A DNA stretch of 64,000 nt from Peribacillus butanolivorans (GTDB lineage Bacteria > Bacillota > Bacilli > Bacillales > DSM-1321), in NCBI RefSeq assembly GCF_001273755.1, contig NZ_LGYA01000001.1, positions 2,097,761 through 2,161,760 on the forward strand. Direction: 5' to 3'. The position numbers were made by a program, and so were the translations under genes. The notes under the pieces were generated by a model. It made no database searches. It saw only the letters and a program-made list of their open reading frames with translations, and had not been told where the DNA came from. Below, one piece after another: positions 27,169 through 35,974 of this stretch. Position 1 is the stretch's first letter. Every line of letters begins with the position of its first letter.

Positions 27169-28340
27169 GAGAAGTAGTGATTGTAGGAGCAGCAAGAACA
27201 CCAGTTGGTACGCTTGGAGGTAGTCTTGCCAATGTTTCAGCGGTTGAATTGGGAGTGGTAGCAGCTAAAGAAGCAATTAAGCGGGCAAATATTTCGGCTG
27301 ACATGATCGATGAGGTATTGGTTGGGAATATTCTATCGGCCGGGTTAGGGCAAAATGTGGCACGTCAGGTTGCGATTCATGCAGGGGTCCCGGAAACAAC
27401 ACCAGCTATGGCCATCAATAAGCTTTGCGGGTCGGGGCTCCGTACGGTAATTATGGGGGCCCAATTCATAGCCCTTGGTGATGCCGATGTGATTCTTGCT
27501 GGGGGTATTGAAAGCATGAGCAATGCCCCGTATTTACTTCCGAATTACCGTTTTGGACAGAAGATGGGGAATGCCGAAGTTGTGGATTCAATGACTTATG
27601 ATGCCTTAACGGATGTTTTTAATCAGTATCATATGGGTGTAACGGCCGAGAATATTGCGGCACAGTGGGAAATTAGTCGTGTAAAGCAGGATGAATTTGC
27701 TTTACATAGTCAGTTGAAAGCTGAAAAGGCCCAAATTGAAGGTCGATTTGTAGATGAAATCGTCCCTGTTGAATATAAACGCAGAGGAAAAACGATCTTA
27801 GTTGACCAAGATGAACATCCACGCCATGGGCTAACGATAGACCAGCTAACGAAACTTCGACCTGCTTTTAAGGAAAATGGAACGGTTACGGCCGGAAATG
27901 CGTCTGGAATCAATGATGGTGGTGCGATGCTGGTACTGATGTCTAAAGAAAAAGCTGACGAGCTGGGACTGGAAATTTTAGCAACTATCAAGTCATATGC
28001 TAACGCTGCGCTTGATCCAAAAATCATGGGATACGGTCCAGTACCTGCGACAAAAAAAGCTTTAGCAAAAGCGGGATTGAAAATTGATGAAATTGATTTA
28101 ATGGAAGTGAATGAAGCCTTTGCGGCACAGTCACTCGCTGTGCTGAAGGACCTTGAACTGGATCCAGAAAAAGTGAATGTTAATGGCGGTGCGATAGCAC
28201 TGGGCCATCCTGTAGGTGCTTCTGGTGCACGGATTTTAGTTACATTATTGTATGAAATGAAGCGAAGAGGTGCAAAAACGGGCCTTGCCACTTTATGTAT
28301 TGGTGGCGGGCAGGGTACAGCGCTGATTGTTGAACGGTAA
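27165..28340 (+). CDS. Acetyl-CoA acetyltransferase (thiolase)
   Basis: 391 residues, the normal length for biosynthetic or degradative acetoacetyl-CoA thiolases. Nucleophile Cys88 (INKLCGSGL), the [16 protein letters not shown] histidine near 347 and the CIGGGQG cysteine near 377 are all present. It converts acetoacetyl-CoA plus CoA to two acetyl-CoA. It overlaps hbd by four bases (ATGA), with AAGGAGGAAG in front. In this regulon it completes acetoacetate breakdown after ScoAB activation. Confidence 0.92.
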   Translation: MREVVIVGAARTPVGTLGGSLANVSAVELGVVAAKEAIKRANISADMIDEVLVGNILSAGLGQNVARQVAIHAGVPETTPAMAINKLCGSGLRTVIMGAQFIALGDADVILAGGIESMSNAPYLLPNYRFGQKMGNAEVVDSMTYDALTDVFNQYHMGVTAENIAAQWEISRVKQDEFALHSQLKAEKAQIEGRFVDEIVPVEYKRRGKTILVDQDEHPRHGLTIDQLTKLRPAFKENGTVTAGNASGINDGGAMLVLMSKEKADELGLEILATIKSYANAALDPKIMGYGPVPATKKALAKAGLKIDEIDLMEVNEAFAAQSLAVLKDLELDPEKVNVNGGAIALGHPVGASGARILVTLLYEMKRRGAKTGLATLCIGGGQGTALIVER

Positions 28341-28406
28341 AGGTGATTTGGCCTTATTTTCCTATGATATAATGGGTAAACATCAGAAGGATTAAGGAGA
28401 ATAGGT

Positions 28407-30077
28407 ATGGCCAATGATAATAAAACGGTTCAATTAGAATTAGTAAAAGCGATATTGGAAGAATTACCTTTTGGGATTTTGGTAACGAAAAACGAAAAAG
28501 AAATCGTCCTATACAATCGCATATTATCTGAGGGGTTTTCAGAGGATCAATTTGATCAGCAAACAACGTTGATTATTAAAAAAAATCTATTGTCAGCTGT
28601 AAATACGCCTATTTATATGAACGGTAATAATGTGATTGTTAGAAAAGAGATTGTTCAAGTGGCTGATGAGGAGTATCAATTTTATTTCCTGTTATTTACG
28701 AACAATAAAAATGATTTTCTTAATATTGATAATCATGAAGAAATCCTTTTTAAAGATATTATAGAATTTGCCTATGATGGTTTGGTTATGGTTGATACGG
28801 AAGGGTATGTACAAATGTTGAGCCATGCATATGCTGATTTTCTTGGGGTAGATCAGGAAAGCTCAATTGGGAAGCATGTAACGGAAATCATCGAAAATAC
28901 CCGTATGCATTTAGTAGCCAAAACTGGCAAACAGGAAGTCGCTGAATTACAAAAAATTAAAGATAATTACATTATTGCGACCCGTTCCCCGATTCTGAAA
29001 CAAGGTAAAATCGTAGGGGCGGTCGGGAAAATATTATTTAAAAATGTCGGGCAATTTACGGCTCTTTCCAAACGGGTAAACTTATTGGAAATAGAGCTAA
29101 AAAAGTATAAAGGTGATTTTCGCGAGAGAAATAAAGCATCCTATACGTTTGATCATATTATGGGGAAAAGTCCTGCTCTTATGGAAGTAAAAGTACAAGC
29201 CAGAATTGCAGCTAAAAGTGACTCAAATGTGTTGATACTGGGTGAAAGCGGAACAGGTAAGGAACTGTTTGCCCATTCCATTCATAATGAAAGCAGACGA
29301 GCCATGGGTGTATTCGTTAAAGTGAACTGTGCAGCTATCCCAGCAGAATTGCTAGAGTCAGAGCTCTTTGGCTATGAAGAGGGTTCTTTCACCGGTGCAA
29401 AAAAAGGCGGGAAGGCAGGTAAGTTCGAAGCAGCTGATGGCGGGACAATTTTTCTTGATGAAATCGGTGAGCTACCACTGCATATGCAGGTGACATTACT
29501 TCGTGTTTTACAAGAAAAAGAAATTGAACGGGTCGGTTCTACGGGCAGTGTTCAGATTGATGTACGGGTAATCGCGGCAACGAACCGCAATCTAGAAGAA
29601 ATGGTTTCAAAAGGTGAGTTCAGGCTTGATTTGTATTATCGGTTAAAGGTCATGCAAATTCACGTTCCGTCCTTAAGGAAGCGATTAGAGGACGTTGAAA
29701 TTCTAGTGAATTATTTTGTTGAAAAATACCAAAACCTTATGAAAAAGCGTGTACAGGGTATGAGTGATCAAGCTTTACGGCTACTTCGTCTCTATAAGTG
29801 GCCGGGTAATATTCGTGAGCTGGAAAATATCATTGAACGCGCGTTGAATATTGTTGAAGAAGAGGAAATGATAGATTCCAAGCATCTTCCTGAAGAAATA
29901 ACGGGTCATAAAGAACTAGTCCCAATCCGCACTTTAGCCGAAGTAATGGAAGAAACCGAACGTGCTACAATATTTTCTTGTCTGGAAATGACTTCAGGTA
30001 ATAAATCCGAAACGGCAAAGCGACTCGGAGTGAGTCGGACGACACTTTATGAGAAGATGAATAAGTATGGTTTATGA
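28407..30077 (+). CDS. Sigma-54-dependent transcriptional activator with PAS sensor
   Basis: 556 residues. The N-terminal region (about 1-230) contains PAS-like segments (FAYDGLVMVDTEGYVQMLSHAYADFLG). A central AAA+ domain has Walker A GESGTGKE near 279-286, GSFTGA (sigma-54 contact loop, Ser in place of the usual Ala) near 330, and FLDEIGE Walker B. A Fis-type helix-turn-helix ends the protein (NKSETAKRLGVSRTTLYEKM). It belongs to the PAS-containing enhancer-binding proteins exemplified by B. subtilis RocR and BkdR. Two -24/-12 promoters flank it, marking hbd-thiolase and permease-scoAB as its probable targets. The ligand is unknown. Confidence 0.9.
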   Translation: MANDNKTVQLELVKAILEELPFGILVTKNEKEIVLYNRILSEGFSEDQFDQQTTLIIKKNLLSAVNTPIYMNGNNVIVRKEIVQVADEEYQFYFLLFTNNKNDFLNIDNHEEILFKDIIEFAYDGLVMVDTEGYVQMLSHAYADFLGVDQESSIGKHVTEIIENTRMHLVAKTGKQEVAELQKIKDNYIIATRSPILKQGKIVGAVGKILFKNVGQFTALSKRVNLLEIELKKYKGDFRERNKASYTFDHIMGKSPALMEVKVQARIAAKSDSNVLILGESGTGKELFAHSIHNESRRAMGVFVKVNCAAIPAELLESELFGYEEGSFTGAKKGGKAGKFEAADGGTIFLDEIGELPLHMQVTLLRVLQEKEIERVGSTGSVQIDVRVIAATNRNLEEMVSKGEFRLDLYYRLKVMQIHVPSLRKRLEDVEILVNYFVEKYQNLMKKRVQGMSDQALRLLRLYKWPGNIRELENIIERALNIVEEEEMIDSKHLPEEITGHKELVPIRTLAEVMEETERATIFSCLEMTSGNKSETAKRLGVSRTTLYEKMNKYGL

Positions 30078-30090
30078 ATAATGATTGTAG

Positions 30091-30126
30091 AAAAGTACCC
30101 TGTGCATTTGCAACGGGTACTTTTTT
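30091..30126 (+). terminator. Terminator of the sigma-54 activator gene
   Basis: AAAAGTACCCTGT and ACGGGTACTTTTTT pair over the AAAGTACCC/GGGTACTTT stem with a short loop and a T-run. It is 14 bases after the stop. Confidence 0.85.
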
Positions 30127-30138
30127 ATACTTTTGAAC

Positions 30139-30308
30139 AACCTCTTTTAGAGGATTAATCTAGAGGTTTCGTAGTGGTCTTTATTAGGAAACTACGACAC
30201 TTGTGTAAGTCGACGAGTTTTCTTTGTTTGGAAATTTTTATGAATGTGTTAAGAAATCCGTTCATTAAAAGAGAGGTAATTTGAATAGTGTATGAAAAGG
30301 CTTACACT
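30139..30308. promoter_or_regulatory. Inverted repeats upstream of the sigma-54 promoter (possible enhancer sites)
   Basis: Three inverted repeats lie 140-310 bases upstream of the -24/-12 promoter: AACCTCT...AGAGGTT (30139-30168), TCGTAGT...ACTACGA (30169-30197) and AGTGTA-N10-TACACT (30287-30308), with a further half-site AGTGTAAAG near 30328. The last is at a typical enhancer distance. No matching sequence is evident upstream of the promoter at 26149, so activator binding is speculative. Confidence 0.35.
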
Positions 30309-30444
30309 TTTTTGGAGGTTATAAATAGAGTGTAAAGAAACCTGAACAGTTTTAAAGGATTCTAGCTTCTACAGTTAGTAAAAAGGGGAGGGAAAATGAT
30401 TTGAAATGCTTTAATAGATGAGTAATTTTAAATTTTAATTATGT

Positions 30445-30460
30445 TGGCACGATTATTGCA
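30445..30460 (+). promoter_or_regulatory. Consensus sigma-54 promoter for permease-scoAB
   Basis: TGGCACGATTATTGCA is a perfect fit to TGGCAC-N5-TTGCA. The start site would be near 30472, leaving a leader of about 215 bases before the permease. Nothing else coding is seen between 30127 and 30686. Confidence 0.88.
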
Positions 30461-30686
30461 TATGTATTTTACTGAATGGTCCATCTGTCATTTTACAAAG
30501 GGCTACAATTGGGAAAATGGATAGGGAGTAATTTTAAAGTTTCATAGTTTGTTGAAAGCATTATCAATTGGGGGAAGTAGTAGAATAATCATTCAGCTTG
30601 ACTTGGGGAAGGCAGGCTCGAATTGTAAAATCCGATTGAAAATGTGAATTTGGGGGCATAGGGAGAAGAGAAAAGGGGGAATTGTA

Positions 30687-32072
30687 TTGGTGATTCAAAT
30701 TTTAGCCATTGTTGTGGCTCTTGGACTTTTAATCTTTTTAGCTTATAGAGGTTATCCGGTCATTATTATAGCACCGCTTGTTACATTATTGGCGGTCATA
30801 TTATCTGGTGGTCATTTGTTACCGAGCTATACAGAGACATATATGACATATGCAGCAAATTATGTAAAATCATTCTTCCCAATATTTCTATTAGGTGCTA
30901 TATTTGGGAAAGTAATGGAGATGAGTGGTGCAGCAGCATCTATTGCAAAGACCATCGTTAAATCACTAGGTTCAAAGCGGGCCATTCTTGCTGTAGTCCT
31001 AGCCTGTTCAGCGCTTACATATGGTGGGGTTTCACTGTTTGTTGTAGCCTTTGCAGTTTATCCATTTGCTGCAGCGATTTATAAAGAGGCGGATATTCCA
31101 AAGCGGTTATTGCCAGGAACTATAGCACTGGGTGCTTTCACTTATACGATGGATGCGCTTCCTGGAACACCGCAGATTCAAAACATCATTCCAACGAATT
31201 ATTTTGGAACAGATACGTATGCGGCACCATTAATCGGAATCATTGGCGCAATCATGGTATTCACAGGTGGAATGATCTGGTTAGAACATCGTCGTAAACA
31301 AGCGTTAGCAAAAGGTGAAGGTTACGGGGAAGGACATACTAATGAACCCGAAAGTGGCGAACAGCAAAATCTGCCTAACTTTTGGCTGTCCATCGTACCA
31401 CTTGTGCTTGTAGTTGCGTTCAACTTCGCTTTCAGTCGCAGTGCTATTTCCGTAAAGAACTGGTATGATGGCACGATGTTAAAGGAAACCTTCAATATCG
31501 CTGATGTAAGCTCAGTAACTTCTTCTTGGTCTTTGATTGTTGCGCTGACAATCGGGATCCTAGCAGCGATGCTTCTGAATGTTGGGCGCATAAAGGTCAA
31601 ACTGGCAAGTGGTTTAACAGCTGCCGCAATGGGATCTTTGCTAGCAATCTTCAATACCGCTTCTGAGGTTGGTTTTGGAAATGTTGTGAAAACGCTTCCG
31701 GGTTTCTCTGTGATTCAAAATTGGGTGTTCAACGCAAGCAGCAATCCACTCGTTTCGGAAGCAGTCGCTGTCAATGTGCTATCAGGAATTACCGGATCTG
31801 CTTCTGGTGGACTTTCCATTGCATTAGAGGTAATGGGAAGTCATTACTTGCAGGTGGCACAAACTGTTGGGTTCAGCCCGGAAATGCTTCATCGTATTGC
31901 TTCCATGGCATCCGGAGGGATGGATACGCTTCCACATAACGGTGCCGTTATTACCTTACTTGCGATTACAGGATTGACACATCGGCAATCGTATAAAGAC
32001 ATATTTATTATTACGATCTTGAAAACGGTTACAGTGTTCATCCTTGCTTTTTCAGCATCACTGTTTATTTAA
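30687..32072 (+). CDS. GntP-family permease of the ketone-body operon
   Basis: 461 residues with about 11-12 hydrophobic segments, distantly like GntP. It begins with IQILAIVVALGLLIFLAYRGYPVIIIAPL and has GSASGGLSIALE and GMDTLPHNGAVITLL near the C-terminus. GntP members beside scoAB and bdh are commonly proposed to carry 3-hydroxybutyrate or another short organic acid. TTG 30687 has AAAAGGGGGA seven bases upstream; GTG 30690 is an alternative start. It is first in the sigma-54-driven operon, followed by scoA after 31 bases. Confidence 0.82.
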   Translation: MVIQILAIVVALGLLIFLAYRGYPVIIIAPLVTLLAVILSGGHLLPSYTETYMTYAANYVKSFFPIFLLGAIFGKVMEMSGAAASIAKTIVKSLGSKRAILAVVLACSALTYGGVSLFVVAFAVYPFAAAIYKEADIPKRLLPGTIALGAFTYTMDALPGTPQIQNIIPTNYFGTDTYAAPLIGIIGAIMVFTGGMIWLEHRRKQALAKGEGYGEGHTNEPESGEQQNLPNFWLSIVPLVLVVAFNFAFSRSAISVKNWYDGTMLKETFNIADVSSVTSSWSLIVALTIGILAAMLLNVGRIKVKLASGLTAAAMGSLLAIFNTASEVGFGNVVKTLPGFSVIQNWVFNASSNPLVSEAVAVNVLSGITGSASGGLSIALEVMGSHYLQVAQTVGFSPEMLHRIASMASGGMDTLPHNGAVITLLAITGLTHRQSYKDIFIITILKTVTVFILAFSASLFI

Positions 32073-32103
32073 AAGAATAAACTAGGAAATGGAGATGGAG
32101 AAA

Positions 32104-32799
32104 ATGGGAAAATTATTGTCTTCTTTGGATAGTGCCATTCAACAAATTGAGGATGGAGCAACGATTGTTGTTGGCGGTTTTGGATTAAGTGGAATTCCAG
32201 AAAATCTAATTCATGCTTTGCGTGATAAAGGTGTAAAAGATTTGACTGTTATCAGCAATAATTGTGGAGTCGATGATGCAGGTCTCGGTCTATTGTTGGA
32301 GAATAGGCAAATCAAAAAAATGATAGCTTCTTATGTAGGTGAAAATAAATTGTTTGAGCAACAATTTTTAAATGGAGAACTGGAGGTTGAGCTAGTTCCT
32401 CAGGGGACGCTTGCTGAGCGTCTAAGAGCAGGTGGAGCAGGTATTCCTGCTTTTTATACAGCTACTGGAGTTGGGACAGAAGTGGCTGAAGGTAAAGAAC
32501 ATAAGGAATTTGATGGTCGCACTTACATTATGGAAAAAGGGCTAGTCGGGGACTTCGCCTTTATCAAAGCATGGAAGTCAGATCCGTTTGGTAATCTCAT
32601 TTATAGAAAAACGGCAAGAAACTTTAACCCAGTTGTAGCCACCGCGGGGAAAATCACGATTGCCGAAGTGGAGGAGCTTGTCAATATTGGAGAGCTTGAT
32701 CCAGATGAAATTCATACTCCTGGGGTTTATATACAAAAAATCTTTGTAGGAAACCATTATCAAAAACGAATTGAAAAACTTACAACCACTAACGCATAA
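32104..32799 (+). CDS. scoA: Succinyl-CoA:3-ketoacid CoA-transferase subunit A
   Basis: 231 residues of the CoA-transferase family I alpha subunit. It opens [36 protein letters not shown], the signature of ScoA/AtoD-type proteins, with the glycine-rich loop near 23-32. With ScoB it moves CoA from succinyl-CoA to acetoacetate. ATG 32104 is preferred over ATG 32089 because GGAGATGGAG lies at proper distance and known ScoA proteins begin at this point. ScoB follows after 17 bases. Confidence 0.92.
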   Translation: MGKLLSSLDSAIQQIEDGATIVVGGFGLSGIPENLIHALRDKGVKDLTVISNNCGVDDAGLGLLLENRQIKKMIASYVGENKLFEQQFLNGELEVELVPQGTLAERLRAGGAGIPAFYTATGVGTEVAEGKEHKEFDGRTYIMEKGLVGDFAFIKAWKSDPFGNLIYRKTARNFNPVVATAGKITIAEVEELVNIGELDPDEIHTPGVYIQKIFVGNHYQKRIEKLTTTNA

Positions 32800-32816
32800 A
32801 AAGGGGGAGTTTTCGA

Positions 32817-33464
32817 ATGTCAAGACAACAAATATTAGAACGGGCCGTAAAAGAAATCCAAGATGGTATGTGTGTGAATTTAGGAATCGGCATGCCGACC
32901 TTGATTGCTAACATGATTCCTGGTGACCTCAATGTCATGCTTCAATCGGAAAATGGCTTACTTGGAATTGGACCTTATCCAAATAAAGATGAAGTGGATC
33001 CGGATCTGATTAATGCAGGAAAGGAAACAGTAACGGCAAAAGCCGGGGCTTCCTTTTTTGATAGTGCTGAGTCGTTCGCGATGATTCGCGGCGGACATAT
33101 CGATCTTGCCATTTTAGGTGGAATGGAAGTTTCCGAAAAAGGGGATTTAGCTAACTGGATGATCCCTGGGAAGATGGTAAAAGGAATGGGTGGTGCGATG
33201 GACCTCGTCCAAGGGGCAAAACGAATCGTTGTCATTATGGATCATGTGAACAAGCATGGGGAATCCAAAGTGAAAAAGAGCTGTACACTGCCATTGACGG
33301 GAAAAAATGTCATCCATTGCCTGATTACTGACTTGGCTGTTTTTCAATTTTCAGAATCAGGTATGGAATTGATCGAATTGCAGAACGGGGTTACAATTGA
33401 ACAAGTGAAAAGCAATACTGAGGCTGACTTTACTGTAAGCTCGTCTTTAGAAATAAAAGGGTAA
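32817..33464 (+). CDS. scoB: Succinyl-CoA:3-ketoacid CoA-transferase subunit B
   Basis: 215 residues of the beta subunit. The catalytic glutamate is Glu45 in QSENGLLGIGPYP, and NLGIGMPTL and GGHIDLAILGGMEV are family landmarks. It forms the active enzyme with ScoA and yields acetoacetyl-CoA for the thiolase at 27165. AAAGGGGGAGTTTTCGA precedes the ATG. It is the last gene of the operon. Confidence 0.93.
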   Translation: MSRQQILERAVKEIQDGMCVNLGIGMPTLIANMIPGDLNVMLQSENGLLGIGPYPNKDEVDPDLINAGKETVTAKAGASFFDSAESFAMIRGGHIDLAILGGMEVSEKGDLANWMIPGKMVKGMGGAMDLVQGAKRIVVIMDHVNKHGESKVKKSCTLPLTGKNVIHCLITDLAVFQFSESGMELIELQNGVTIEQVKSNTEADFTVSSSLEIKG

Positions 33465-33544
33465 GTAAAAAAAGTCAATGATTGAACTGCCCTAAGTTAA
33501 TTTGAGGCACCTGTAAAATACCTATATAAACCTGCATTTCATCC

Positions 33545-33596
33545 GAAAGCGTGCATAATGAAGTTGAACTTATTTCATTTGCACGCTTTCTTTGTA
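33545..33596 (+). terminator. Terminator of the permease-scoAB operon
   Basis: GAAAGCGTGCA and TGCACGCTTTC pair perfectly with further partial pairing inside (AATGAA/TTTCATT), followed by TTTGT. The rest of 33465-33781 shows no gene. Confidence 0.7.
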
Positions 33597-33781
33597 ATCA
33601 TTTTTTTATGAATGGTTGTTTGTTTCGCAAATATCTCTCATTTCTAGATAAATTATAGTGGATTCCTCCATCTTTAGAACATAGTGAACTATACATTCTG
33701 TTCTATTTGACCTTTGCAGAGTGATACGTCATGATTTCTAGTTCTCGTTTTCAATCTTTTGCTTATGTGCTTGCAGTTATA

Positions 33782-34867
33782 TTATTCCGAAACGCCAGTT
33801 TGAAGAATATGAACTTCAGTTTCTACTTTTATCGTCATATTAGGATAAATCTTTTTCCATTCTTCATATGTCATTCTTTTATTTTTGGCATGATATTTCT
33901 CCTTTAAGCCAATCGGATCAATGTTTTTTTTCTGAAAATCATTAATAAGTTTGTTTGCTTCCCTAGTTAAATCCTGTTTCATTGCCATTTCAATTTTTTT
34001 AATCATTTTTCTATTTGTTAGGTTTTCACTTCTCATGGATTCCTTTACTTGACCTTCAATTTTGATTTTAATCGTGATCGAGGGGTCACTCCCTGAGTTT
34101 GAAACATTATAACTTGAACCACTTCGGATACTCTCTACCACAATTTCGCTTTTTTTCTTATCTTTTAAACTGAATTTATAAATTCCTCGTTTATGGGATT
34201 GAACTAAAGTCTTAAATACAAACATATCTTGGGTTTTCACTTTACTCACTATTTTATTTTCGTGTATCAATGCTACTCCAGAAACCATAATATCGTTATT
34301 ACGTTTTTTTAATAACGGAAGAAACGCATCTCCGCCATCTGCTAGAGCGTCCTTTAAAAAAATATGGAGATTAGTATCCGGTCCGTTACCAGATTCTTTT
34401 TGTTGAGTAATTAAATCGGCTAAAAAAATGCCAATATTCACATTACTATTAGGTGATTTTGTATAAATGACATCTTTAACCTTTCCTTCGACAATTGCCA
34501 AAATAACCCTGTTCCCAAGTTGGGGTTCACGGTAGATATAATCGGTTAGCTCTGTCATTCCAATTTGTTGAACGATTTTCTCACTAAAAAAAACGATTCT
34601 TGTCTGTCCAAGGAGCACCGGCTTATTTGCCTTTTTTGATACAATAGCTTGAACATCACTCGTTGTCGTTGATTTTCCACTTAAGATTTGATATTTCCCC
34701 ATCTTTTCTTGTTGAAAGATGGGGATGACGAACATACCTTCGATCATATCATCCTCTGTTAAATCGTAGCCAATAGCCTGGGCCATATTCACTTCGTCGA
34801 CTACTTTCTGTTGTGCACAGCTGCAAAGAAGTGAACAGATTAAGATAACAGGAAGTACTTTTCTCAT
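33782..34867 (-). CDS. Spore germination receptor lipoprotein, GerC family (operon 1)
   Basis: 361 residues. A lipoprotein signal peptide MRKVLPVILICSLLCSC with the lipid-attachment cysteine at about residue 17 is followed by a Ger(x)C domain opening with DEVNMAQAIGYDLTEDDMIEGMF. It anchors to the outer face of the spore inner membrane as the C subunit of a nutrient-germinant receptor. ATG 34867 with GAGGAAACGTTT upstream is chosen over the frame's open upstream part; the B-subunit stop overlaps this ATG. It is the last gene of an A-B-C operon on the minus strand. The typical C-subunit WD at the mature N-terminus is absent here. Confidence 0.85.
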   Translation of the reverse strand: MRKVLPVILICSLLCSCAQQKVVDEVNMAQAIGYDLTEDDMIEGMFVIPIFQQEKMGKYQILSGKSTTTSDVQAIVSKKANKPVLLGQTRIVFFSEKIVQQIGMTELTDYIYREPQLGNRVILAIVEGKVKDVIYTKSPNSNVNIGIFLADLITQQKESGNGPDTNLHIFLKDALADGGDAFLPLLKKRNNDIMVSGVALIHENKIVSKVKTQDMFVFKTLVQSHKRGIYKFSLKDKKKSEIVVESIRSGSSYNVSNSGSDPSITIKIKIEGQVKESMRSENLTNRKMIKKIEMAMKQDLTREANKLINDFQKKNIDPIGLKEKYHAKNKRMTYEEWKKIYPNMTIKVETEVHILQTGVSE

Positions 34868-35955
34868 AAACGTTTCCTCAATTTCTTTGTATAGATGATT
34901 AACAAAAGAAGAGGCAAGTATAAACAAATGAAGTACAGGCCATATGGATTGATAATTTTATTCAAAATATAAAGGGAATCCATATCAAAAACAAAAATAT
35001 TGATAAGCAGAATAATAATACTCATACCCCATAATGGATACTTTTGCTGAACATTAAATAAGCGTTTAAATCCCCTGCTGGCAGCCCATAATGATATGGT
35101 CATATTGGGTATGATAACTAAGGCCCACCAAGAGATCTCAATATATTCGAAACGTTGAATAAAGGGCAACTCGACAACGCTAGTCATTGTCAGTGTCGGC
35201 CAAATAGTCAGGACTAACTGTTTTTGTGAATAAAAGACCAGTGAAACTAAATAAATGAACACGGTCAGTAACGTAGTTGTTAAGGCACCTCCATGGGCAT
35301 ATTTTTGTGAAGTTTTAGCATCTTTGATAAACGGATAAAACATCAGAATCAATTCAAATCCAATCATGGTTAATGAATTATCTTTTACTCCTTTAAGTAT
35401 ATCTAAAATGCTGTGGTCAAAAATAGGAAGCAAATTCGTAAATTCAGCATATTTCATTGCATAGATAAGGTCAAATAGAAGCCAGTATGTCAACAATACA
35501 CTTAAAAAGGTAACGCCGGTAACAGTTCGGAACCCCCCAGAATTTATGTAATAAATCAGGATTAGAAACACTAGAGCAAATGCCCAGGAAGGTACTTCTT
35601 CAAACATCCAAACATGTACGACATTTATATAGCTAATTATTACTGTCATCCCAAGAATCAAAAAGTAAATGATAAATAACAGATTGAAAAAATTCCCCAG
35701 CCATTTCCCTAATGCCTGTGTATTGGCGGAAATGATATCCCCTGGTACAATACTGAATATTTTATAGATGATCCAAATCATAATATGAACAATTAGCCCT
35801 GCTAGAATTATGGAGATCCAGCCGTCCGTCCCCGCCGACTTCGCTAAAACTCTTTGGAAACTTAACACACCTATGCCTGTTTGCATGGAATGCACTAAAA
35901 AAAACACATAGAATGGTGATACTTTATATTTATCATTTACACCAGCTTGGTTCAT
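34864..35955 (-). CDS. Spore germination receptor permease-like subunit, GerB family (operon 1)
   Basis: 363 residues with about ten membrane helices of the APC/GerAB (spore_permease) fold. It starts YKVSPFYVFFLVHSMQTGIGVLSFQRVLAKSAGTDGWIS, the family's first two helices. It is the likely ligand-binding subunit of the germinant receptor in the spore inner membrane. GAGGGTGCTGT precedes the ATG. It lies 19 bases after the A subunit and overlaps the C subunit by four bases. Confidence 0.88.
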   Translation of the reverse strand: MNQAGVNDKYKVSPFYVFFLVHSMQTGIGVLSFQRVLAKSAGTDGWISIILAGLIVHIMIWIIYKIFSIVPGDIISANTQALGKWLGNFFNLLFIIYFLILGMTVIISYINVVHVWMFEEVPSWAFALVFLILIYYINSGGFRTVTGVTFLSVLLTYWLLFDLIYAMKYAEFTNLLPIFDHSILDILKGVKDNSLTMIGFELILMFYPFIKDAKTSQKYAHGGALTTTLLTVFIYLVSLVFYSQKQLVLTIWPTLTMTSVVELPFIQRFEYIEISWWALVIIPNMTISLWAASRGFKRLFNVQQKYPLWGMSIIILLINIFVFDMDSLYILNKIINPYGLYFICLYLPLLLLIIYTKKLRKRL

Positions 35956-35974
35956 ACAGCACCCTCATTTTTTA

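Noticed and set aside
27710-28414. 234-codon minus-strand ORF over the thiolase gene
   Set aside because: Antisense shadow of a well-supported thiolase. Serine/proline-rich translation with no family features.
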